From UKL13-2 sp038321965 (GTDB lineage: Bacteria; Pseudomonadota; Gammaproteobacteria; Burkholderiales; Usitatibacteraceae): a stretch of DNA of 64,000 nt. The first letter of the stretch is position 1. Each line of letters opens with the position of its first letter. The position numbers and the translations under genes were made by a program. The DNA lies in NCBI GenBank assembly GCA_038321965.1, contig JBBQFL010000012.1, positions 1 through 64,000 of the forward strand. The letters are read 5' to 3'. Positions 16,829 to 25,378 of the stretch are shown here, one piece after another. Below the pieces are notes generated by a model. That model saw nothing but the letters and a program-made list of their open reading frames with translations, had not been told where the DNA came from and did not search any database.

Positions 16829-18003
16829 TGTGGGCCACTATCCGCACTGTTTGCAAGAAAGAGCTGACCGACCACCTGCGCGACCGGCGCACGGCATCGA
16901 TGATATTTTTTCTCTCCATCGCGATGGGGCCACTGCTGCTAATTGGCTTGACACAGTTCATCAGCAGCGTGGAAAAGAAAGCCGAAGCACGTGAAGTATT
17001 TGTCCAGGGAGGCGAGAACAGTCCACAGATCGTCAATTTTTTCGCGCGCCAGGATATTTCCATTAAAGATCCGAATGCGAATTTTCGCGATTTGATCAAA
17101 CAGGGCAAACACGATCCGGTGCTGGTCATTCCGAAGCACTTTGAGGAAAAATTTCAAACCGGCACCGCAGACGTTGAGCTTGTTTTTGACGATACCCGAC
17201 AGGATTCGGGCAACGCCTCAATCGGCGTGCTGCGGCGTCTAATGCGCGGATTCAATGCCGAAGTCTCCGCACAACGGCTGATCGCGCGCGGTGTCGCGCC
17301 ACAGCTCATTCGCGTCGTGGATGTACAGGACGTAAACCTTGGCACTGCCGCGCAGCGCGCAGCGGGGCTGTTGTTTATCATCCCGTGGATTACGTTGCTG
17401 GGTTGCGTGAGCGGTGTCACGGCGATTGCCATCGATGTCACGGCAGGAGAGCGCGAACGCGGCTCGTTGGAGCCATTGCTGATGAATCCCGTCTCCCGCG
17501 CGGGTCTCACTACCGGAAAATGGCTTGCGGTGGCGATTTATGGTCTTGCCGTCGCGACGTTGACCATGTGCGGCTTCGCACTGACGCTGAACTTTGTGCC
17601 GCTCCCCAATCTGGCCAGCGTGCTCTCGATCAGTCCGACGCAATACCTAGGTTTCGCCATCACCATGTTTTCGTTCGCCCCCGCCATGGGGGCGCTGCAG
17701 ATGCTGATCGCAACCTATGGCCGCACCTACAAGGAAGCACAGACGTATGTGTCGTATCTGATCATGATCGTATCGATGGCGCCGGCGATCAATATGCTGG
17801 CGCAGTTCAAGGACGCGACCTGGCAACTGTTCGTGCCGATGCTGGGGCAGTTGATGGTAATTACCCGCATCCTTCGCGGAGAGACGGTGACGTCACTGCA
17901 CTTTCTGCTGCCGTTTGCGATCAATATGGCGATCTCGGTGGTCGCGGTGTTATTGATTTCCCAGTTGCTGACCAAAGAAAAGATTATTTTCGGGCGTGCC
18001 TGA
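16825..18003 (+). CDS. NatB-like ABC-2 permease
   Basis: A 392-residue inner-membrane ABC-2 permease. The first membrane segment lies near residues 28-48, then a large extracytoplasmic domain (about 50-180), then about five further segments from 185 to the end. VTAGERERGSLEPLLMNPVSR (the conserved ABC-2 cytoplasmic loop) begins near residue 207. This topology matches NatB. It works with the ATPase encoded directly upstream. Confidence 0.84.
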   Translation: MMWATIRTVCKKELTDHLRDRRTASMIFFLSIAMGPLLLIGLTQFISSVEKKAEAREVFVQGGENSPQIVNFFARQDISIKDPNANFRDLIKQGKHDPVLVIPKHFEEKFQTGTADVELVFDDTRQDSGNASIGVLRRLMRGFNAEVSAQRLIARGVAPQLIRVVDVQDVNLGTAAQRAAGLLFIIPWITLLGCVSGVTAIAIDVTAGERERGSLEPLLMNPVSRAGLTTGKWLAVAIYGLAVATLTMCGFALTLNFVPLPNLASVLSISPTQYLGFAITMFSFAPAMGALQMLIATYGRTYKEAQTYVSYLIMIVSMAPAINMLAQFKDATWQLFVPMLGQLMVITRILRGETVTSLHFLLPFAINMAISVVAVLLISQLLTKEKIIFGRA

Positions 18004-18160
18004 ACTCAAGCCATCGTTATTTCGAACCCGGCTTTTTCAGCTGAGAAATCTGCTGTTACGCACAACGACGTAACGGAGATTCTCCCTCCGCGCAAACCGT
18101 CAAGCTATTTTTTGAGTTGAAGTAGAGAGGCGGTAAGCCGCAGCACGTTATCATCCCTGC

Positions 18161-20149
18161 ATGTCAGAAATCAGTGTCATCTTTGGCCCCGAAGGGCCAC
18201 TCGCCAAGAATATTGAAGGATTCCGTCACCGCCAGAGCCAGATCGAAATGGCGGAAAAAATTGATGCGGCGATCAGGCGTTCCGGCGTACTGATCGCCGA
18301 GGCCGGCACCGGCACCGGCAAGACTTATGCCTATCTCGTGCCGGCGTTGCAATCGGGCGGCAAAGTCATTATCTCGACCGGCACCAAGAATCTTCAGGAC
18401 CAGCTTTTTCGTCGTGATATTCCCACCGTCATCAAGGCGCTTGGCATTCCGGTCTCCACCGCATTGCTGAAAGGCCGCGCTAACTATGTCTGCCTGCATC
18501 ATCTCGACGCGGCCATCGCCGACGGGCGTTTCCTCAGCCGGGAAGATACCAAGCATATCCACGTCATTCGCCGTTTCGCTGACCGCTGTCTGAGTGGCGG
18601 GGGCACAGGCGACAAAGCCGAGTTGCCAGATGTTTCGGAGCGTTCCAGCGCCTGGCCGGCGGCCGTTTCCACACGTGAGAATTGCCTTGGTTCGCAATGT
18701 GCCCAATATGCGGACTGCTTCGTCATGAAGGCGCGCAAGGCGGCGATGGAAGCCGAAGTTGTGGTGGTCAATCACCACTTGTTTTTCGCTGATCTGGTGC
18801 TCAAAGACGATGGCGCGCAGGATCTGTTGCCCGCCTGCAATACGGTCATTTTCGACGAGGCGCACCAGTTGCCCGAAACCGCCACCATGTTTTTCGGTGA
18901 AGTCGTAACGACCTCACAGTTGATCGAACTGGCGCGCGATTCCCGTCTGGCGGGCATTGAACATGCGGGCGACTTCAAGGATTTGCAGGAGTCTTCCGGC
19001 GCGTTGGACAAGGCTGCCCGCGATTTGCGACTGGTGATGCATGAAGACAATACGCGTATTGCGGGCAAGTCGATTGCGGGCCGCGAGGGCTTTGCCGAAG
19101 CCTATGCCGACTGCCAGGAGAAAATCGCCGAACTCCGCGAGATGCTCGAAAGCCAGTCCGATCGCGCACAGGAACTGGCCAATTGTCTCGAACGTGCCGA
19201 CGAATTCGCCAGCCGTATGACGCGCTGGCAGGACGCAAACATTGAAGGCTATGTGCGCTGGGGAGAAGTGTTCGGCCATTCGCTTGCTTTGCATCTGACG
19301 CCACTATCGATTGCAAATATTTTCAAGAGCCAGGTATTCGGCCAGAAACGTGCCTGGATATTTACTTCGGCCACGCTCGCCGTCAAGGGCGAGTTTTCGC
19401 ACTATCAAACCGAAATGGGTTTGGTCAACGATGCAGCGAAGGACGATCTAGAGGACGACGCCTTCGCCGACCGTACCGTTGAGACTGCCTTCTGGCCATC
19501 TCCATTTGACTACCCGAATCAGGCGCTGCTCTACGTGCCCGACAAGTTACCCGCGCCAAATACGTTTGAACATACCGAGGCTGTTGTCACTGCAGCGTTG
19601 CCGCTCATCGAAGCTGCTGCGGGACGCACGTTTCTACTCTTTACTTCATTGAAGGCGATGGATCGTGCCAATGAATCCCTAAAACTGCACTTCGAAAGAC
19701 TCGGCTGGGAATTTCCATTGTTGGTACAGGGCGAAGGCACGCGCAACGAATTGCTAGAGCGATTTCGTAAACTGGGTAATGCCGTGCTGGTCGCCAGTCA
19801 ATCATTCTGGGAAGGTGTGGATGTGAAGGGCGAGGCACTGTCCCTGGTCGTCATCGACAAGCTCCCCTTCGCGCCACCTGACGACCCGGTGCTCGCCGCC
19901 CGCATCGACGCGATCAATCAATCTGGCAGCAACGCGTTCATGCAATATCAGGTGCCGCACGCAGCGATCACCCTCAAGCAAGGTGCCGGGCGTTTGATTC
20001 GTGACGAGACTGATCGGGGGGTGCTCATGATCTGCGACCCGCGTCTGGTTGAAAAGCCCTACGGAAAAAGGATTTGGCAGAGCTTGCCGCCGATGAAGCG
20101 CACCAGGGTTGAAGCGGAGGCGGTGGCATTTTTCAGCGCTAGCAACTAG
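18161..20149 (+). CDS. DinG/YoaA-type iron-sulfur DNA helicase
   Basis: A 662-residue superfamily 2 helicase of the XPD/DinG class. Motif I is EAGTGTGKTYAYL (47-59), and the DEAH box is FDEAHQLPE near 232. The likely 4Fe-4S cysteines are in RANYVCLHH, ENCLGSQC and YADCF, before the DEAH box. C-terminal motifs include SQSFWEGVDVKGE and QGAGRLIRDETDRGVL (motif VI). The length and ending fit YoaA more than DinG, which is longer. YoaA helps unwind blocked replication intermediates. It is a single gene; a short leader of about 157 bases separates it from the exporter operon. Confidence 0.85.
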   Translation: MSEISVIFGPEGPLAKNIEGFRHRQSQIEMAEKIDAAIRRSGVLIAEAGTGTGKTYAYLVPALQSGGKVIISTGTKNLQDQLFRRDIPTVIKALGIPVSTALLKGRANYVCLHHLDAAIADGRFLSREDTKHIHVIRRFADRCLSGGGTGDKAELPDVSERSSAWPAAVSTRENCLGSQCAQYADCFVMKARKAAMEAEVVVVNHHLFFADLVLKDDGAQDLLPACNTVIFDEAHQLPETATMFFGEVVTTSQLIELARDSRLAGIEHAGDFKDLQESSGALDKAARDLRLVMHEDNTRIAGKSIAGREGFAEAYADCQEKIAELREMLESQSDRAQELANCLERADEFASRMTRWQDANIEGYVRWGEVFGHSLALHLTPLSIANIFKSQVFGQKRAWIFTSATLAVKGEFSHYQTEMGLVNDAAKDDLEDDAFADRTVETAFWPSPFDYPNQALLYVPDKLPAPNTFEHTEAVVTAALPLIEAAAGRTFLLFTSLKAMDRANESLKLHFERLGWEFPLLVQGEGTRNELLERFRKLGNAVLVASQSFWEGVDVKGEALSLVVIDKLPFAPPDDPVLAARIDAINQSGSNAFMQYQVPHAAITLKQGAGRLIRDETDRGVLMICDPRLVEKPYGKRIWQSLPPMKRTRVEAEAVAFFSASN

Positions 20150-20175
20150 CCAGTTTCGTGAATGCAAAGGGCGAG

Positions 20176-20229
20176 ATGTGGCGGGGTCCGCAGGCCAAAA
20201 TGGTTCGAAACACCGCATCAGTGCTAGAG
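20176..20229. repeat. Dispersed palindromic repeat, copy 3
   Basis: Contains TTCGAAACACCGCATCAGTGCTAGAG-like right arm sequence, matching the copy at 50251-50304 in GAAACACCGC and GTGCTAGAG. It begins about 27 bases after the helicase stop codon. Confidence 0.7.
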
Positions 20230-20426
20230 AATGTATTCGAGAGTTTCAATCCAGGAAAACGCATATATGACTTTGCTACTGGCATGGAAAATTCGTGATG
20301 AAACTACCAAACGGCTGTGATCAAATTTACCCGGCGTCTCGTCCTACAGCGCGCCACTATTTGCGTTCAAATTGGCGTACTCTCGATTGCATATTGGCGC
20401 GCTTTTGCTCCCGCCCGGAGAACACC

Positions 20427-21986
20427 ATGAATATCATTGCTCGTTTGCTTCGTTCATTCGTCTTGGTACTAGTCGCGACGTTCACGTTTCTTTCAGCGAC
20501 ATCAAGCCACGCAATTGGATTTCCCGTTCCAGCCCAGCGATTCGTAGAATTCGTGAACGAAAATACCAAGCGTCGACTATTGCTTGCCACAACGGCGGAA
20601 ATTAACTTCGTCGAGAGCGGATTGGCCGGGCCTGGTTGGCGCAAGACCGGCGTGTCCTTCAATGTTCTTGCCAAGTCCAATACGACGAATGTCCTAGACG
20701 TATTTCGCTTTTATGCGCCTAGTGTAGATTCGCACCTCTATACGATGGATTTGGCTGAAGTAGCGGTGTTAAAGAACCCGAACTCCGGTTGGATATATGA
20801 GGGGCCGGTATTTAGTTCGGCTCCGCCAGTAGGTGGTGTTTGTTCCGCCAATAGTCGTGTGGTCGTCTACCGCTTGTACAACAATCGCGCGCAGTTCCGC
20901 GATACTACCCATCGCTATACGCCCGACCCGGTTGTCCGGCAGGAGCTGGTGAAACAGGGGTGGGTTGATGAGGGTGCCGCAATGTGCGCCATCGACTGGT
21001 TTTTCGAGCCCACCGCCGGCGTCTACCTGTTGAATCCGAAGAAGGTGTTGCCCAGCACGGAATGCGAGGACGAATCGCGAAACCTAGGCTCATGCATGGC
21101 GTTAAACCAGACTCCATTGTTGCCGTTCGTGGTGCCGTTAAAGGCGCAGCTGCCGCCGTACGTGTTCGGACCAAACGACAATTCGACTCCGCTAGGTCGG
21201 TTGCCCCGATTTGCTAGCTTCCCCGAAGGTGACATTGTTACCTTGGTTAATAGTCCATTGCTGTCCGACATTACAGCGCACTCGTTTGCCCAAATCGCAA
21301 CGGGGTCAGTTCCTAGCGTCGGCGTGTATGTGAATTCACAAGACCGCACTACGTCGTCCGCGTTTCCGTACATGAGCATCAATCCGATTTACCAGTTCGT
21401 CACCTCGCCGCCAGCAACTAATGAAACAGACAGGCGTGCGATGGCTTGGCGCAGCGACGGTGCGCTCGTTCTTGAGCTTTCCTTCGTACTCGACGTCGCG
21501 TTTATCCGCCGGGCAGACGCAGCAAGTCACGCCATCAGCCACCCCACGCTCGAATTGATTGACACGCGCAGTCGGCGAAACATCTACATCACCCTCGCCG
21601 GGGCTCAAACCGTCCCGCTGCCTCAACGCGAGGCCGACGATTATTTCGCAGCCGACGTCGGCACCGGCAAGGTCATCGTTTCAACCAGCTTTCGAGATAA
21701 TCCGAGCTTCGGCGAACGCGTGACCGGAACGTCAATATTCTGTGCGGCGACGGCGACATCCCACCAATGTGACCAGCCACGAAATACCAGTTTCAAATTT
21801 CGCCTGCGCCCTTCAGATATCGACTATGTCATCGCCAAGGCGCGGAAACTCGACCCATTGCTGTCGCCCAATATTGCCGACTACGCAATTGATAACTTCA
21901 GCTTCAACAATGAACTTTACGGCAACGCAGAGCTGGCGGTAGGGTTGTCGAACTACCAACTCAAGATATACGAACGACAATACTGA
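20427..21986 (+). CDS. Secreted DUF5648-type protein with unknown C-terminal region
   Basis: A 519-residue exported protein. The signal peptide ends near residue 29 (SATSSHAIG). I start at 20427, preceded by CCGGAG. Residues 35-190 carry two DUF5648-like units: VFRFYAPSVDSHLYTMD with GWIYEGPVF, then VYRLYNNRAQFRDTTHRYT with GWVDEGAAMCA. These units (RxY, HxYT, GWxxEG) occur in secreted hydrolases and surface proteins, where they may bind ligands. The remaining 320 residues have no feature I recognise; they contain several cysteines suited to disulfide bonds and look like a beta-rich secreted domain. It is monocistronic and flanked by palindromic repeats on both sides. Function unknown. Confidence 0.7.
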   Translation: MNIIARLLRSFVLVLVATFTFLSATSSHAIGFPVPAQRFVEFVNENTKRRLLLATTAEINFVESGLAGPGWRKTGVSFNVLAKSNTTNVLDVFRFYAPSVDSHLYTMDLAEVAVLKNPNSGWIYEGPVFSSAPPVGGVCSANSRVVVYRLYNNRAQFRDTTHRYTPDPVVRQELVKQGWVDEGAAMCAIDWFFEPTAGVYLLNPKKVLPSTECEDESRNLGSCMALNQTPLLPFVVPLKAQLPPYVFGPNDNSTPLGRLPRFASFPEGDIVTLVNSPLLSDITAHSFAQIATGSVPSVGVYVNSQDRTTSSAFPYMSINPIYQFVTSPPATNETDRRAMAWRSDGALVLELSFVLDVAFIRRADAASHAISHPTLELIDTRSRRNIYITLAGAQTVPLPQREADDYFAADVGTGKVIVSTSFRDNPSFGERVTGTSIFCAATATSHQCDQPRNTSFKFRLRPSDIDYVIAKARKLDPLLSPNIADYAIDNFSFNNELYGNAELAVGLSNYQLKIYERQY

Positions 21987-22045
21987 ATACGCGATTGCCG
22001 GGCATCTTTCAGTAGGCTGCGTTTGCGTATAAATACGTAGAACCA

Positions 22046-22103
22046 GTACTGGCGCGGCTTTCACGGCAGAAATGTCTGGAGAGTCCCGTCAAATGGCGTT
22101 CTG
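22046..22103. repeat. Dispersed palindromic repeat, copy 4
   Basis: GTACTGGCGCGGCTTTCA then GGCAGAAATGTCTGG and CCCGTCAAATGGCG. It shares the centre GCAGAAAATG(C/T)CTG with copies at 29248 and 43959. It lies between the DUF5648 and tandem-Tudor genes. Confidence 0.72.
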
Positions 22104-22196
22104 CGTGCCAAGCCGTGCACCTGTTCAGAATAATGTAAATTTGCATCTGGTCTGCGCAGCCACCGCGGCGGATCAAAACATTAACGGGAGAAAACC

Positions 22197-22559
22197 ATGC
22201 GTACACAAAACAAGTTGCGTCTACTAGGCGCGATCGCAGCATTTGTCGCGACCACATCTGCGTTTGCACAACTCTGCACTGTCGACCAGAAAACCGAAGT
22301 GCTGTGGAAAGGCAGCTGGTACAAAGCATCAATCGTCAAGACCGGCACCAACCGCTGTTTCATCACCTATGCCGGCTACGACAATAGCTACGACGAGTGG
22401 GTTGGGCCGGACCGCATGAGAATCAAAGTCCTGTGGAAAGGTGACTGGTACCCTGCCTCTGTCGTGAGCAGAGAGGGCGATGAATACCTCGTCAATTATG
22501 ATGGCTACAAATCGTCGTGGGACGAAGTTGTGAGCGTAAAGCGTATTCAGATTCGCTAG
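22197..22559 (+). CDS. Secreted protein with two Tudor/chromo-barrel-like repeats
   Basis: A 120-residue exported protein. The signal peptide ends near residue 24 (TSAFAQL). The mature part is two tandem repeats of about 40 residues: VLWKGSWYKASIVK...YAGYDNSYDEWV and VLWKGDWYPASVVS...YDGYKSSWDEVV. This W-x-G-x-W-Y-x-A-x-V, YxGYxxxxDEW pattern is the Tudor-knot/agenet/chromo-barrel fold, known mainly from eukaryotic chromatin readers, which bind methylated lysine or RNA. A periplasmic or secreted role must differ; the aromatic residues could form a cage for a cationic or sugar ligand. GGGAG lies about 10 bases upstream. No operon partner is evident. Confidence 0.72.
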   Translation: MRTQNKLRLLGAIAAFVATTSAFAQLCTVDQKTEVLWKGSWYKASIVKTGTNRCFITYAGYDNSYDEWVGPDRMRIKVLWKGDWYPASVVSREGDEYLVNYDGYKSSWDEVVSVKRIQIR

Positions 22560-22588
22560 ACGCCGCCTTTTTAACTGACAGCCGAACG

Positions 22589-23938
22589 TTACTCTGAGAA
22601 CGTTAGTCTCGCTTCGGTCCCGCCGCCAGGTCGTGGTAGCAAATCAAATTTCGCGCTGTGCATGCGGGCGATGCGTTCGACTATTGCCAACCCGAGACCG
22701 GCTCCCGCTTCTCCGCTGCGGGAACTGTCCAGTCTGGTAAAGGCTTGTTTTAGCCGCTCCACTTCATGCGGCGGGATTCCTGGGCCGCGATCGAGCACGC
22801 TAAACGTGCTTCTACCTGTCGTGGCGTCGCGACGGGTTTGGATAAGGATTTCCCCGCCGCCGTGACGAGCCGCGTTATTGATGAGATTGTCGATTGCACG
22901 TTGCATCGCCACTGGACGCAGCATCAACGGTTGCAAATCGACCAGGTCTGTCGACGCATTGATGCGCATTCGCGCCGCCCGTTCAACGGCACCTTGCGCC
23001 AGTTGCGTGAGATCCATACGTCTGGGCGATTCAGCAGACTCGTCGCGGGCGAAATCAAGAAATTGATCGATCACGAGATTGATGTCATGAATATCGTGTT
23101 CCAGATCGCTACGCGTGGCCGGATCAGTGGGCAACATTTCTATCCCCAGCCGCAGGCGGGACAGCGGTGTGCGCAAGTCATGTGAAACGCCCGCCAGAAA
23201 CGTAGCGCGATCCTGGTCGAGGCGAGTGAGGTCGGTGCGCATTTGGTTGAATGCGGTGGCGACGGCGCGTACCTCACCTGGCCCCATTTCAGTGACCGGC
23301 GGCGGATTTTTGCCCTGGCCGAAGTTTCGCGCGGCCGTCGCCAACGCCTCCAGTGGACGATTCACTCGCCACATCAAAAAAACCGCGCCAACCAGCGACA
23401 GGATCGCGCTGAGTACGCCCCAGCCAATCCACGCCATGGAATAGTCGGGTTCAACCACGCGGCTACGGGGAAAAACCACCCAATAGTAAGAGTTGCCGAC
23501 GGGCAGCTTGGTGATGAGCGCTGCTGGTGGCGTAATTTGTACCCCGTCGGCAGACGGCACCGCTCTAGGTGGACGTTGATAGACATAAATATCGGCTTCA
23601 GACCCGAACTGTTCCCGCAGTCGTTCACGCGCCACCGCGATGCCGGGCGAATCAGGTGCCGGCTCCACAGCCTCCGTAATGCGCTGCGGCGGGATAATGC
23701 GGATGTTTCGTTCCTCACGCATTTTTGCCAAAAAATCGCGGTGCTGAGCAGGCGGAATAAATTCAAGCGCGGCGCGGATGGTTTTGAGGTGGCCGATGTA
23801 CTGTACAGCGATGAGCTGCATGCGCGGGGTCTGTGAGTAATACCGGAACAGCAAAACCGACGCGAGCTGGCTCGCGAGCAAAGCCAGCACAATGACTAGT
23901 GCGGTACGCGCAAGCAGCGATTTAGGGATCAGCGACAC
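22589..23938 (-). CDS. envZ: EnvZ-type sensor histidine kinase
   Basis: A 449-residue inner-membrane sensor kinase. Membrane segments lie at about 10-30 and 168-190, flanking a periplasmic domain of about 135 residues. A HAMP linker (WRVNRPLEALATAARNFGQG) leads to the dimerisation motif VSHDLRTPLSRLRLG with the phosphoacceptor histidine. The ATPase domain has NLINNAARHG (N box), DRGPGIPP (G1) and GAGLGLAIV (G2). The GTG start at 23938 lacks a strong ribosome site and follows the regulator gene by 36 bases. SHDLRTPLSRLR is characteristic of the EnvZ/RisS group. Probable partner: the adjacent OmpR-type regulator. Confidence 0.86.
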   Translation of the reverse strand: MSLIPKSLLARTALVIVLALLASQLASVLLFRYYSQTPRMQLIAVQYIGHLKTIRAALEFIPPAQHRDFLAKMREERNIRIIPPQRITEAVEPAPDSPGIAVARERLREQFGSEADIYVYQRPPRAVPSADGVQITPPAALITKLPVGNSYYWVVFPRSRVVEPDYSMAWIGWGVLSAILSLVGAVFLMWRVNRPLEALATAARNFGQGKNPPPVTEMGPGEVRAVATAFNQMRTDLTRLDQDRATFLAGVSHDLRTPLSRLRLGIEMLPTDPATRSDLEHDIHDINLVIDQFLDFARDESAESPRRMDLTQLAQGAVERAARMRINASTDLVDLQPLMLRPVAMQRAIDNLINNAARHGGGEILIQTRRDATTGRSTFSVLDRGPGIPPHEVERLKQAFTRLDSSRSGEAGAGLGLAIVERIARMHSAKFDLLPRPGGGTEARLTFSE

Positions 23939-23974
23939 AACAAGTCTAAGGCCGACAGGTCAGTAGACAGAATG

Positions 23975-24742
23975 TTAGGCGTGCTTTTGGCCGTTGGGCA
24001 CAAACACATATCCTAGACCCCACACGGTTTGTACGTAGCGAGGATTTGACGGATCTTCGCCTAACAATTTTCGCAATCGCGAGACCTGAACATCGATGGC
24101 GCGGTCAAACGTGTCGTGTTCGCGCCCGCGTGCGAGCTCGGTGAGTTTGTCCCGGGAAAGCGGCACACGTGCATGCTCGACCAGAACTTTAAGCAAACCG
24201 AATTCGCCGGTCGTCATGGCTAGCGCCTCGCCGTCGCGCGACAGCGCCCTTGTGCCCAGATTGAGCGCGAACGGACCAAACGCAATGACGGTGTCAGTCT
24301 CTGCGGGCGCGCCGGGGGTTGGCAGCGGTGCCTGCCGACGCAGAATGGCGTTGATCCGAGCCACCAGTTCGCGCGGATTGAACGGCTTGGAAAGATAATC
24401 GTCCGCGCCAATTTCCAGACCGCCGATTCGATCCACGTCGTCGCCCTTTGCGGTCAGCATAATGATCGGAATATTGGCCTCGGCGGCGCTGGACGCGCGC
24501 AGGCGCTGGCAAATGGCAAAACCGTCCTCATTGGGCAGCATCACATCCAACACAACGAGATCGTAGCGGTTGCGCGTAAACGCCCGATCCATTGCCACCC
24601 CATCGGGAACGGTATCCGCCGCAAAGCCTTGCTCGGTCAAGTAACGTTTAAGCAAATCGCGTAGACGCAAATCATCGTCGACGACAAGTACTCGATAGCG
24701 GGGTGCAGCATGTGCAGCTGCATGTGTTGTGGTGGTGTTCAT
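23975..24742 (-). CDS. ompR: OmpR-type response regulator
   Basis: A 255-residue response regulator. The receiver domain (about 16-130) has the acidic pocket VVDDD, the phosphoacceptor aspartate in LVVLDVMLPNEDGF, MLTAKGDD with the threonine, and YLSKPFNPREL with the lysine. The OmpR/PhoB winged-helix domain follows (about 150-250; TTGEFGLLKVLVEH, DRAIDVQVSRLRKLL, VWGLGYVFVPNG). RYRVLVVDDDLRLRDLLKRYL is the usual OmpR/RisA opening in betaproteobacteria. First gene of a regulator-kinase pair, divergent from a secreted EF-hand protein gene, which may be one of its targets. Confidence 0.87.
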   Translation of the reverse strand: MNTTTTHAAAHAAPRYRVLVVDDDLRLRDLLKRYLTEQGFAADTVPDGVAMDRAFTRNRYDLVVLDVMLPNEDGFAICQRLRASSAAEANIPIIMLTAKGDDVDRIGGLEIGADDYLSKPFNPRELVARINAILRRQAPLPTPGAPAETDTVIAFGPFALNLGTRALSRDGEALAMTTGEFGLLKVLVEHARVPLSRDKLTELARGREHDTFDRAIDVQVSRLRKLLGEDPSNPRYVQTVWGLGYVFVPNGQKHA

Positions 24743-25000
24743 GAGGGTATCTTAGTAGGTGGGGATAGACGTCGCGAATAAACAACAGTTGTAGTTGTAA
24801 GTAAATGTTAGCAAATACGCTGTCTCCCATAGCGAAACGCCTGCGCCAGCGGCCAACGTTACATGCAGTTACCAAGCCAATGCAACCGAAGCGCACATTC
24901 GGCGTTCTATTGGTTAATCTGTGCATGCTCATCAATTGCAGGCAGTCTGATACGCAGGCACAGACTCGACAGGTTTAACTCAACCCCAATGGAGAATGTT

Positions 25001-25306
25001 ATGAAAAACGTAAGTCTTAAACTCGCATCAGTATTGCTCATCGCGGGGTTCGGTGCATCTGCCGCGTTCGCGCAGACCCCACCGGAACCACCCAAAGGCG
25101 ATCGTGGTGATCGTGCGGCAAAAATGCACGAACGGATCAAGGCGGCGGACAAGGATGGCGACGGCAAGATCAGTCGTACTGAAGCAGTCGCCTTGCCACG
25201 CATCGCCAAACATTTCGATGAAATCGATACCAACAAGGATGGTTTTCTTTCGAAGGAGGAAATGAAAGCTTTCCACGACAAGCGTGCGGCAAATAGACCT
25301 AAGTAA
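25001..25306 (+). CDS. Secreted EF-hand calcium-binding protein
   Basis: A 101-residue exported protein. The signal peptide ends near residue 24 (ASAAFAQ). Two EF-hand loops follow: DKDGDGKISRTE and DTNKDGFLSKEE, each with the full pattern of oxygen ligands ending in glutamate. The start at 25001 is set by GGAG six bases upstream. Small periplasmic proteins of this kind are common in betaproteobacteria and may buffer or sense calcium; no specific role is known to me. It is divergent from ompR with 258 bases between the starts. Confidence 0.83.
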   Translation: MKNVSLKLASVLLIAGFGASAAFAQTPPEPPKGDRGDRAAKMHERIKAADKDGDGKISRTEAVALPRIAKHFDEIDTNKDGFLSKEEMKAFHDKRAANRPK

Positions 25307-25378
25307 GACGGGTGGACACAGGCGGCGTTAGTTCAGGGGTCACCAGGAAGTTGTTATGTTATTGACGAGCCAATCGCT

